From an uncultured Chryseolinea sp. (lineage in GTDB: Bacteria; Bacteroidota; Bacteroidia; Cytophagales; Cyclobacteriaceae), in NCBI GenBank assembly GCA_946478915.1, contig CAMLER010000261.1, forward strand, positions 1-7,058: a DNA stretch of 7,058 bases, written 5' to 3'. A program made the position numbers and the translations under genes. This document shows positions 1 through 6,664 of the stretch, piece by piece (within the stretch, counting starts at the first letter, position 1; each line of letters opens with the position of its first letter). Below the pieces are notes generated by a model. The model had not been told where the DNA came from. It ran no database searches and was given only the letters and a program-made list of their open reading frames with translations.

Positions 1-722
1 CATGCTTCCCGCAACTTGTTCGCTACGGTCAGGTATGTATCAAAATGAAGGTCAGCGTCAATTGCCTTGTTCTGCAGCAAATTTACAACGCCAAGAGAAG
101 GTGGCTCGTTTTCCAACATTGCCGCAACTTGCTCCTGACCTTTTGTAACCTCCTTCATGTAGGCAGCTTGTAGTTCCGACATTCGCGCATGATTTTTTAC
201 TTGCTGTGCCTCTGAAAATTGCTGGCTTAGTTTCGCCATTTCAGGCGACGATTCGATATCCCTCATAATGGTCTGTGTCTTTCGAATAATATCAATCTCT
301 GGAGAACCTTTGATTTCAGCAAAGCCACTGGGATCATTTCCATCAACGTTTATCTCTATGTTACTCTTATAAAGAATGAAATCTACATACTGACGGTTAA
401 AAAAAGTTATTTTGTAATAACCCGGTTGTGAAAGCTTAATCCGTTTTGAATAAGTGTAGTCCTTTTTCAAAGCGACCGTATCCTGCCATCCAGCACCGCC
501 ATTCTTGATTTCCTGGATCAGGATCTGACCCTGCTGAGGAAACCCAACCTTTCCACTAACGGTGACGGCCCATGTTTCCCCGGCAACCTCTCCTGAATCT
601 TCTTTTGTGGTTGATGAACATGACAAGCAAAAAATAAACAGCAAAAAGCTTAAGGTGAATACCTTGATGTCTGAGCAACGGGTAATTACGCCTTTCATAC
701 TAACTATTTCAGTTCTCTTCAT
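1..722 (-). CDS. Lipoprotein with DUF4369-like N-terminus, probably a TlpA/ResA-type thiol-disulfide protein (3' end off the left edge)
   Basis: This partial gene shows 240 codons from the ATG at 722. A second in-frame ATG at 698 is also possible. I prefer 722 because the bases ahead of it are very A-rich (AAAGAAAG about 5-12 bases upstream), as is usual in Bacteroidota. A hydrophobic stretch at residues 21-34 ends in FCLSCSS, so Cys35 is the likely lipidated residue and the protein should sit in the outer or inner membrane facing the periplasm. Residues about 52-128 look like a beta-rich DUF4369-type domain (TVSGKVG, GYYKITF, INVDGND). Residues about 140-205 are charged and helical, followed by PSLGVVNLL. 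In Bacteroidota this order usually precedes a C-terminal thioredoxin domain with a CxxC motif. That part lies outside the window, so the redox function is inferred. The gene follows gatB by 31 bases on the same strand and may be its operon partner. Confidence 0.82.
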   Translation of the reverse strand, partial: MKRTEIVSMKGVITRCSDIKVFTLSFLLFIFCLSCSSTTKEDSGEVAGETWAVTVSGKVGFPQQGQILIQEIKNGGAGWQDTVALKKDYTYSKRIKLSQPGYYKITFFNRQYVDFILYKSNIEINVDGNDPSGFAEIKGSPEIDIIRKTQTIMRDIESSPEMAKLSQQFSEAQQVKNHARMSELQAAYMKEVTKGQEQVAAMLENEPPSLGVVNLLQNKAIDADLHFDTYLTVANKLREA

Positions 723-753
723 ATCATCTTTCTTTATTTTTTCTATCCCCGAA

Positions 754-2211
754 CTAAACCTCCTGAAGTTTCTTTGTAATCAATGCATTAGCAATCTTTG
801 GGTCAGCCTTACCATTGCTTCGCTTCATTACTTCTCCCATAAACATACCCACTATACCTTTCTTACCGTTCTTATATTCTTCCACCTTTAATGGAAATTC
901 CTTGAGCACCTCATCTATTATCGGAATGATCGCATCATGGTTGCTTTCCTGAATCAGATTCAGTTGTTGCGCTACATCCAACGCAGATTTGTTTGGATTT
1001 TTGAACAACTCAGGGAATATACGCTGAGAAGCTACTGTAAAACTAACCTTTCCTGAGTCGACCAGTCCAATCAGCTCACTGAGTACCGCCGGTGCGATAG
1101 GAAATTCATCTGCCGTTAGCGTAAATTCATTCAAGTGCGATTTTACGGGGCCCATTACCCAATTTGATGCTGCCTTGTAATTCTTGTTGTGCTTACACAA
1201 TTCTTCAAAATATAGAGCAACGTCTTTAGAGTCAGTGAGTACCTGTGCATCGTATTCGGGCAAGCTATACTCAGTCACGTATTTATTATAAAGCTCCCGT
1301 GGAAGCGCTGGCATTGTGACTTTTATTTCGTTCAGCCAATGATCCGAAACTTCCAATGGACTCAAATCCGGATCGGGAAAATACCGGTAGTCGTTGAGTT
1401 CCTCTTTCGTCCGCATACTATAAGTGAGGCCAGTACCTGCATCGAAGGTGCGTGTCTCAGACGATATCTTATTGCCTTTTTCAATTTCTTCTATCTGTCG
1501 TTCTATCTCATGCTCAATGGCGCGGTGAACATTTCTGATGGAGTTCATATTCTTCACCTCCACCTTTTTCCCGTATTCCTTGTCTTCCTTCAACATTACA
1601 GAAATATTCGCATCGCAACGAAGAGACCCTTCCTCCATGTTTCCATCACAGATTTCCAGGTATCGCACCAATTTCCGGATTTCGGTGAGATAGGCATATG
1701 CTTCGTCAGAAGTCCGTAGATCCGGCATACTTACAATTTCAATTAACGGTACGCCTGCACGGTTAAAATCTACTAACGTATCAGCCTCCGCTGCGAGGTG
1801 AATTGATTTACCGGCGTCTTCTTCGATGTGAATCCGGTGCAATGCGATATTTCTTTCGCCAGCCTTTGTATTAATAGTGATATAACCACCCTTACAGATC
1901 GGAGTCCGGTCCTGGGTAATCTGATAGCCTTTTGGCAGATCGGGATAAAAGTAGTTTTTGCGATCAAAAATATTGAACCGGGAAATCTCAGAGTGACATG
2001 CCAATCCCATCTTTATCGCGTGCTCAACAACTTTCTTATTCAGACGTGGCAATGTACCGGGATGCGCAAGTGTAACTACTCCAACATTGGTATTGGGCAA
2101 ACTGCCATACTGAGTCGAATCGCTATTATAAATTTTGCTTTTAGTCAGCAGTTGCGCGTGTACCTCAAGTCCAATGACAGCAATATATTTGTCTCTTACT
2201 GATTTATCCAT
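754..2211 (-). CDS. gatB: Aspartyl/glutamyl-tRNA(Asn/Gln) amidotransferase subunit B
   Basis: GatB is the tRNA-binding kinase subunit of the cytoplasmic GatCAB complex, which turns misacylated Glu-tRNA(Gln) and/or Asp-tRNA(Asn) into the correct amide form with ATP and ammonia channelled from GatA. The 485-residue product has normal family length. Seen motifs are GLEVHAQL (14-21), DLPKGYQI (91-98), the family signature DFNRAGVPLIEI (148-159), GSLRCDANIS (195-204) and DYRYFPDPDLSPL (274-286). Glu16, His18, Glu130 and Glu158 are the likely metal-binding set by analogy with S. aureus GatB. The C-terminal GatB/YqeY tail, which contacts tRNA, ends in GEVMKRSNGKADP (459-471). I chose the ATG at 2211. 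A TTG at 2229 would add six residues but has no well-spaced ribosome site. No gatA or gatC lies in the window, so the complex is encoded at scattered loci. Co-transcription with alaS is likely. Confidence 0.98.
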   Translation of the reverse strand: MDKSVRDKYIAVIGLEVHAQLLTKSKIYNSDSTQYGSLPNTNVGVVTLAHPGTLPRLNKKVVEHAIKMGLACHSEISRFNIFDRKNYFYPDLPKGYQITQDRTPICKGGYITINTKAGERNIALHRIHIEEDAGKSIHLAAEADTLVDFNRAGVPLIEIVSMPDLRTSDEAYAYLTEIRKLVRYLEICDGNMEEGSLRCDANISVMLKEDKEYGKKVEVKNMNSIRNVHRAIEHEIERQIEEIEKGNKISSETRTFDAGTGLTYSMRTKEELNDYRYFPDPDLSPLEVSDHWLNEIKVTMPALPRELYNKYVTEYSLPEYDAQVLTDSKDVALYFEELCKHNKNYKAASNWVMGPVKSHLNEFTLTADEFPIAPAVLSELIGLVDSGKVSFTVASQRIFPELFKNPNKSALDVAQQLNLIQESNHDAIIPIIDEVLKEFPLKVEEYKNGKKGIVGMFMGEVMKRSNGKADPKIANALITKKLQEV

Positions 2212-2266
2212 GTGTTTTGAAGCGATCAACTTTCAGCAACCAGCCTATGCCGTATATAACTAAGGT

Positions 2267-2294
2267 GAATGCTGTAAGCTGTCAACTGTCAGCT
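2267..2294. repeat. Degenerate 7-bp tandem repeat, four units, in the alaS-gatB gap
   Basis: Reading the plus strand, four consecutive heptamers are GAATGCT (2267-2273), GTAAGCT (2274-2280), GTCAACT (2281-2287) and GTCAGCT (2288-2294). Adjacent units differ by one to three bases. The last unit overlaps the alaS stop codon (2293-2295, minus strand). A related TTTCAGC lies nearby at 2231-2237. As RNA from the minus strand, the GCTG and CAGC ends of the two units nearest alaS can pair weakly, but no U-run follows, so it is not a convincing terminator. Repeats of this GTCAGCT flavour occur between genes in some Bacteroidota, as far as I recall. Confidence 0.55.
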
Positions 2295-4911
2295 AATTCG
2301 TGATCAATTTACGAGCTTTTTCTAAAACAGCGTTCAAGCCCTGCAAGTTCTTCCCGCCAGCGGTTGCAAAGAACGGCTGACCACCACCTCCTCCATCAAT
2401 TTCTCTTGCAAGCTCCTTCACCATGTTCCCGGCGTGGTACTTATTAGTTTGGGCTAGCTTTTCGCCAATCATTACTGTTACCTGCGGTTTGTTCGCCACA
2501 TCCGCGGCCAGCACCAACAATAAATCATCAAATTGATTGCGTAACCCGTAAGCGATATTTTTCAATGATTCTGCGCTGCTGACAGAAACGCGCTCTATTA
2601 TTAGGTGATATCCGTTGTTCTTGGTTGCTTTCTTTGCCAGTTCGTCTTTAATTCGGTTAGCTTGCTCCTGCTGAAACTCCTCAAGCTTTTTTTCAAGTGC
2701 GTGTTTTTCGTCCAATAAATTCCGTGCAGATGCCAAAATATCTTTCGGATTCTTCAAGAGTTGCCGAACCTCCTCCAGTACATTCAACTCTTCACGAACG
2801 AATCGCTCTGCACCTTCTGCAGTAATAGCCTCAATCCGACGAACACCTGCAGCAACAGAACTCTCTGAAACTATCTTAAAAAAACCGATATGTCCGGTTG
2901 ACGCCACATGTGTCCCGCCACAAAGTTCCACCGAGAAGGATGGATCAAATGTAATCACCCTGACAAAGTCGCCATATTTTTCCCCAAAAAGCGCCATCGC
3001 GCCAAGCGATTTTGCTTCCTCTATCGGTACATTTCGCTTTTCATCAAGTTGGATGTTTTCGCGGATCTTTTCGTTTACAATTTCTTCAACCTTCACAATC
3101 TCTTCTGCGGTCATGGCCGCGAAATGCGAAAAATCAAAACGAAGCACCTTATCGTTCACCAATGAACCCTTTTGTTCCACATGCTTTCCCAACACCGTAC
3201 GCAACGCAGCATGTAATAAGTGCGTTGCAGAGTGATTGTTCATCGACTGACCGCGTTTGTGCCGGTTAACCACCGCGTGAAAAACCGATCCCGGATTCTC
3301 AGGCAACCTCTCGGCTACATGCACAATCAGGTCGTTTTCTTTTTTTGTATCGACGATCAAAATTTTTTCATTAGCATTTTCGATAAACCCAGTGTCACCG
3401 ACCTGCCCCCCACTTTCAGCATAAAACGGCGTCTGATCAAACACAAGCTGAATAAGTTCTTTATTCTTTTGTTTGATTTTTCTGTATTTCGTAATGCTTA
3501 CTTCGGTCTCCAGCATTTCATAGCCGACGAATTCTGTTTTTTGCTCCTTCCCTACAACAACCCAGTCACCTGTTTCTTTTGCCGCTGCTGCCTTAGATCT
3601 GGATTTTTGCTTTTCCATTTCGAGTGCAAAACCTTTTTCATCTACGGAATAACCTTTTTCGCGAGCGATCAATGACGTTAAATCCAATGGAAATCCAAAG
3701 GTGTCATACAGTTCAAATGCCTGCGCACCGCTGATAATTTTATTTTTTACCTCTCCCTCAATATTTTCCAGGCGCTTCAGGCCTTTGTCCAGTGTTCTCA
3801 GAAATGATGCCTCCTCCTCAAAAATAACTTTGCTTACGTAGTCCCTTTGCTTTTCAAGTTCCGGAAATACATCTTTCAGCTGACTGCCAAGCACTGGAAC
3901 CAGTTTACAGATAAACGGATCTTTGAAATTGAGAAAAGTAAAACCGTAACGTACCGCCCGTCTTAGAATTCTTCTTATCACATACCCCGAACCGGTATTT
4001 GATGGTAGTTGCCCATCTGCAATAGCAAATGAAACTGCACGAACGTGATCTGCCATCACCCGCATAGCAATGTCTGTTTTTTCGTCGCTTTTGTATGGCA
4101 CCCGGGCTTCTCTCGATATGAAATCAATCAAGGGTGAAAATACATCGGTATCGTAGTTGGAGGTCTTCTTCTGAATAGCCATGCAAAGACGTTCGAAACC
4201 CATACCTGTATCGACATGTTGCGCAGGAAGTTTTTCAAGGGAACCATCGGCTTTCCGATTGAATTCCATAAACACAAGGTTCCAGATCTCTACAACTTGG
4301 GGGTGATCGTTGTTGACCAGATCCTTCCCCGCCTTCTTTTTAACTTCCTCGTCTGGCCGGAGATCAATATGGATTTCAGAGCAAGGTCCGCAGGGACCCA
4401 TCTCACCCATCTCCCAGAAATTGTCTTTCTTATTTCCGTTGAGAATACGGTCTTCCGAAATGTATTTTTTCCAACAGTCGTATGCCTCCTGGTCGAACTG
4501 CAAATCCTCCTTTTTATCTCCTTCGAAAACGGTTACATATAGTCTTTCTTTCGGCAGTTGGTATTCAACAGTAAGCAACTCCCATGCCCATGCTATGGCT
4601 TCCTTCTTAAAGTAGTCGCCAAATGACCAATTGCCAAGCATTTCAAACATCGTGTGGTGATAGGTATCGATCCCCACTTCTTCAAGGTCATTATGTTTGC
4701 CACTAACGCGAAGGCATTTTTGAGTATCTGCTATTCGGGAACTTTTAGAGGAGGCATTACCAAGAAAAATATCCTTAAACTGAACCATTCCTGAGTTGGT
4801 GAACAGTAATGTTGGATCATTCTTTAATACCAAAGGTGCTGAAGGCACAATGGTATGACCTTTACTGGCGAAAAAGTCCAAAAATTTTCTTCTGATTGTG
4901 GCTGAATCCAT
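2293..4911 (-). CDS. alaS: Alanine--tRNA ligase (alanyl-tRNA synthetase)
   Basis: This enzyme charges tRNA(Ala) with alanine in the cytoplasm and hydrolyses Ser- and Gly-tRNA(Ala) made in error. The product is 872 residues, close to the 876 of E. coli AlaRS, and appears complete. The class II catalytic core covers about 1-245, with [12 protein letters not shown] (36-47), [15 protein letters not shown] (66-80), [14 protein letters not shown] (171-184) and motif 3 GMGFERL (236-242). The tRNA-recognition helical region follows. The editing domain carries the zinc site H560xxxH564 (NNHSATH) and C664xxxH668 (CGGTH). A coiled coil at about 705-760 leads to the C-Ala domain, with the glycine-rich [15 protein letters not shown] at 839-853. 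I chose the ATG at 4911 because [19 protein letters not shown] is the standard family N-terminus. A GTG at 4968 would add 19 unconserved residues. The start is preceded by AAAAAA, not a Shine-Dalgarno sequence. It is probably the first gene of a unit with gatB. Confidence 0.99.
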   Translation of the reverse strand: MDSATIRRKFLDFFASKGHTIVPSAPLVLKNDPTLLFTNSGMVQFKDIFLGNASSKSSRIADTQKCLRVSGKHNDLEEVGIDTYHHTMFEMLGNWSFGDYFKKEAIAWAWELLTVEYQLPKERLYVTVFEGDKKEDLQFDQEAYDCWKKYISEDRILNGNKKDNFWEMGEMGPCGPCSEIHIDLRPDEEVKKKAGKDLVNNDHPQVVEIWNLVFMEFNRKADGSLEKLPAQHVDTGMGFERLCMAIQKKTSNYDTDVFSPLIDFISREARVPYKSDEKTDIAMRVMADHVRAVSFAIADGQLPSNTGSGYVIRRILRRAVRYGFTFLNFKDPFICKLVPVLGSQLKDVFPELEKQRDYVSKVIFEEEASFLRTLDKGLKRLENIEGEVKNKIISGAQAFELYDTFGFPLDLTSLIAREKGYSVDEKGFALEMEKQKSRSKAAAAKETGDWVVVGKEQKTEFVGYEMLETEVSITKYRKIKQKNKELIQLVFDQTPFYAESGGQVGDTGFIENANEKILIVDTKKENDLIVHVAERLPENPGSVFHAVVNRHKRGQSMNNHSATHLLHAALRTVLGKHVEQKGSLVNDKVLRFDFSHFAAMTAEEIVKVEEIVNEKIRENIQLDEKRNVPIEEAKSLGAMALFGEKYGDFVRVITFDPSFSVELCGGTHVASTGHIGFFKIVSESSVAAGVRRIEAITAEGAERFVREELNVLEEVRQLLKNPKDILASARNLLDEKHALEKKLEEFQQEQANRIKDELAKKATKNNGYHLIIERVSVSSAESLKNIAYGLRNQFDDLLLVLAADVANKPQVTVMIGEKLAQTNKYHAGNMVKELAREIDGGGGGQPFFATAGGKNLQGLNAVLEKARKLITN

Positions 4912-5010
4912 TTTTTTAACTGCAATCGGTAATATCGAACATGAGCCTGCGTGAACAGTATGTTGCACTGTGACATCCGGACCTCATGTCTAACCTGCTT
5001 ATCAATAAAC
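4912..5010 (-). promoter_or_regulatory. Predicted alaS 5' leader with inverted repeats and a short upstream reading frame
   Basis: If transcription begins near 5010, the alaS leader is about 99 nt. It contains ACATGAG (4939-4945) matched by CTCATGT (4983-4989), a perfect 7-bp inverted repeat. Nested inside is ACAGT (4955-4959) with ACTGT (4967-4971). A third pairing, GACAT (4972-4976) with ATGTC (4986-4990), uses the same bases as the outer stem, so the two cannot coexist. A 23-codon frame starts at the ATG at 4987 and stops with TAA at 4918-4916, four bases before the alaS ATG and out of frame with it. No T-box core or U-run terminator is present. E. coli AlaRS is known to repress its own gene by binding a palindrome near its promoter. 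Whether anything similar happens here is inference. Confidence 0.3.
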
Positions 5011-5016
5011 AAACCA

Positions 5017-5045
5017 CAAAATTAACCCCATTGCCGGAGTTTAAA
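5017..5045 (-). promoter_or_regulatory. Candidate Bacteroidota-type promoter for alaS
   Basis: Read on the minus strand, TAATTTTG at 5024-5017 matches the Bacteroidota -7 consensus TAnnTTTG at every fixed position. Seventeen bases upstream is TTTA (5045-5042), one mismatch from the -33 box TTTG. The spacing is slightly short of the usual value. Transcription would start near 5010. It lies in the spacer shared with the divergent capA-like gene and points toward alaS. No equally good box faces the plus-strand gene. Confidence 0.5.
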
Positions 5046-5092
5046 CGGGCTATAAGGTATTTTTTTCTTTCTTTGCGTCCGAAATTGTAGCT

Positions 5093-6220
5093 ATGCGATC
5101 ATTAATTCTCTTACTGGCCTTGTTGATTTGTGCCCGCGTGAATGCGCAGGACCGAGATAGCGCTGTAATTGATGTTGATACCGTATCAATTCACGATATC
5201 GACACGACAGCGGTTGTTACTGCAGATTCAGTGAAGTTTCCTTCGGATACACTTTCCATCATTGGTGTTGGTGATATTATGTTGGGCACAAATTATCCGG
5301 AAGATAAACTCCCGCCAAATGATGGTGAGCATCTATTAAGAAATGTTGATTCTGTATTAAGGGATGCCGATGTGACTTTTGGAAACCTTGAAGGTACACT
5401 GCTGGATGATGGGGGTGTTCCAAAGAAGTGCAAAGACCCAAAAGTTTGTTATGCATTCCGGACTCCGGTAAGATATGTGAAAAACCTTGTTAATGCTGGG
5501 TTTGACATGGTTAGTCTTGCGAATAACCATGCTGGTGATATGGGAGATCCGGGCCGCATCAGTACAATGGAAACATTAGCGCAGGCAAATATCTTACACG
5601 CTGGCCAACTCAGCCAGCCCACTGTCATTTTTATAAAAGACAGCGTTATATATGGACTCGCCGCTTTCTCCCCCAACAGCAACTGCGTTGATATCAATGA
5701 CATAGATGGTGCTGTCAAGATTGTACAACGACTTGATTCTCTTTGTGATGTTGTGATCGTTTCATTTCACGGCGGAGCTGAAGGCGCCAAATTTCAAAAT
5801 GTTCCTCGCACAAACGAGATATACTATGGAGAAAATCGGGGCGATGTTTATAAATTCTCCCACACTTTAATAGACGCCGGTGCGGATGTTGTATTCGGAC
5901 ATGGACCGCATGTAACCAGAGCAGTCGAGGTTTATAATAACAGATTCATAGCTTATAGTTTGGGCAACTTTGCAACCTACCGGGGGATCAGTGTTAGTGG
6001 TGTAAATGGTTTGGCGCCCATTATAAAAGTATTTACGGATAGAGACGGAAAATTTATACAGGGCAAAATCATACCGACTTATCAGACTTATGAATCTGGA
6101 GTTAGAATTGACCCTCAAAATCAGGTAATTAAGTTGATCCAGGAGTTGACTAAAAAAGATTTTCCTGAATCGCAGATTCACATTGACGAAAAAGGTTTAA
6201 TTACTTACCTTGCTCAATAA
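5093..6220 (+). CDS. Exported CapA family protein (PGA_cap metallophosphatase-like)
   Basis: The 375-residue product belongs to the CapA/PGA_cap family (SMART PGA_cap), named after the CapA/PgsA proteins needed for poly-gamma-glutamate capsules and built on a calcineurin-like phosphoesterase fold. A signal peptide covers residues 1-18 (MRSLILLLALL..., cleavage likely after VNA at 16-18), so it should act outside the cytoplasm. An Asp/Thr/Val-rich linker follows (about 19-52). Family motifs in order are GVGDIMLG (58-65), GNLEGTL (97-103), SLANNHAGD (141-149), SFHGGAEG (224-231), GHGPHV (269-274) and YSLGNF (288-293). Asp61, Glu100, Asn144, His146, His226, His270 and His273 are candidate metal or active-site residues by position. 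No capB, capC or other polyglutamate genes are in the window, so a capsule role is unproven. Many CapA-family proteins in this phylum have no known substrate. The gene diverges from alaS and ends one base before the merR-type gene. Confidence 0.94.
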   Translation: MRSLILLLALLICARVNAQDRDSAVIDVDTVSIHDIDTTAVVTADSVKFPSDTLSIIGVGDIMLGTNYPEDKLPPNDGEHLLRNVDSVLRDADVTFGNLEGTLLDDGGVPKKCKDPKVCYAFRTPVRYVKNLVNAGFDMVSLANNHAGDMGDPGRISTMETLAQANILHAGQLSQPTVIFIKDSVIYGLAAFSPNSNCVDINDIDGAVKIVQRLDSLCDVVIVSFHGGAEGAKFQNVPRTNEIYYGENRGDVYKFSHTLIDAGADVVFGHGPHVTRAVEVYNNRFIAYSLGNFATYRGISVSGVNGLAPIIKVFTDRDGKFIQGKIIPTYQTYESGVRIDPQNQVIKLIQELTKKDFPESQIHIDEKGLITYLAQ

Positions 6221-6221
6221 C

Positions 6222-6560
6222 ATGGCTTACAAGGAAAAAGAAATTGAAAAGCTTTACTACTCCATAGGAGAAGTAGCTGATATTTTTAGCGTTGCTCCAT
6301 CGCTTATCCGTTTTTGGGAATCTGAATTTGAATTGATTAAACCCAAGAAGAATCGTAAGGGAAATCGTCAGTTCACAAAGGAAGATATCGATAATGTTCG
6401 CACAATCTATCACCTTGTAAAGGAAAAGGGTTTTACACTCCAGGGAGCAAAGGATATGCTTCGCAATGATACGCAAGCTGTTCGTGACAAGATGGAATTT
6501 ATAGATTCCCTGAAACGTGTGCGTGGTTTTTTGGTGGAACTGCGCGATCGCCTGCATTAA
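6222..6560 (+). CDS. Small MerR-family DNA-binding transcriptional regulator
   Basis: This 112-residue protein has a MerR-type winged helix-turn-helix at its N-terminus. YYSIGEVADIF (12-22) is the first helix region, APSLIRFWESEF (25-36) holds the recognition helix with the family hallmark RFWE, and the basic segment KPKKNRKGNRQFT (40-52) is the wing. A second helical pair, DIDNVRTIYHLVKEKGFTLQGAKDML (55-80 in all), follows, then a helix at about 84-111 that should form the dimer coiled coil. It has no effector-binding domain and no cysteine, so it is not a metal or drug sensor of the classical type. Its target promoter is unknown. I chose the ATG at 6222, which sits one base after the capA-like TAA. 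A TTG at 6210 would add only MLNN. The tight spacing suggests co-transcription and translational coupling with the capA-like gene. Confidence 0.95.
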   Translation: MAYKEKEIEKLYYSIGEVADIFSVAPSLIRFWESEFELIKPKKNRKGNRQFTKEDIDNVRTIYHLVKEKGFTLQGAKDMLRNDTQAVRDKMEFIDSLKRVRGFLVELRDRLH

Positions 6561-6570
6561 GCAAGTCTCC

Positions 6571-6622
6571 TTGTTGTATTTGTAGTTAAGTTGTTTTGTA
6601 ATTGTTGTGTGTAATTGTTGAT
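6571..6622. repeat. Cytosine-free G/T-rich tract with a 10-bp direct repeat, between merR and dprA
   Basis: The plus strand has no C for 52 bases and is dominated by TTG triplets. Within it GTAATTGTTG occurs twice, at 6598-6607 and 6611-6620, a 13-base period. The whole spacer between the two genes is 104 bases (6561-6664). I find no intrinsic terminator and no good TAnnTTTG box in it, so whether dprA is transcribed from upstream or from its own promoter is open. Confidence 0.45.
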
Positions 6623-6664
6623 CCAGTTTATTCGCTGGCTTCAAAAACTTTCGGAACCGTTGTC

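Noticed and set aside
562..891. Plus-strand open frame of 109 codons
   Set aside because: It lies antisense to the lipoprotein and gatB genes, and its product has no recognisable domain.
2212..2229. TTG start for gatB at 2229
   Set aside because: It adds six unconserved residues, and its only purine-rich site (GAAAG) is one base away, too close. The ATG at 2211 fits the family start.
3220..3675. Plus-strand open frame of 151 codons antisense to alaS
   Set aside because: It sits wholly inside the well-supported alaS coding region, and its Phe/Cys-rich product resembles a reverse-frame shadow.
4912..4968. GTG start for alaS at 4968, adding 19 residues
   Set aside because: The added residues have no family counterpart, and [10 protein letters not shown] at 4911 is the conserved AlaRS N-terminus.
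4912..5010. T-box riboswitch ahead of alaS
   Set aside because: No T-box core sequence and no terminator/antiterminator pair with a U-run is present, and the phylum does not normally use T-boxes.
5058..5065. TATTTTTT as a -7 box for the capA-like gene
   Set aside because: The last base differs from TAnnTTTG, and no TTTG-like box lies at a suitable distance upstream.
6210..6221. TTG start for the merR-type gene inside the capA-like gene
   Set aside because: It adds only four residues, and the ATG at 6222 gives the usual start of this family.
6544..6551. GCGATCGC palindrome at the end of the merR gene
   Set aside because: It is a single copy inside coding sequence, and no U-run follows, so it is neither a terminator nor a repeat family here.
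6201..6644. Minus-strand open frame of 147 codons over merR and the spacer
   Set aside because: It is antisense to the clear MerR gene, its composition is biased to Ile, Lys and Phe, and no motif is visible.
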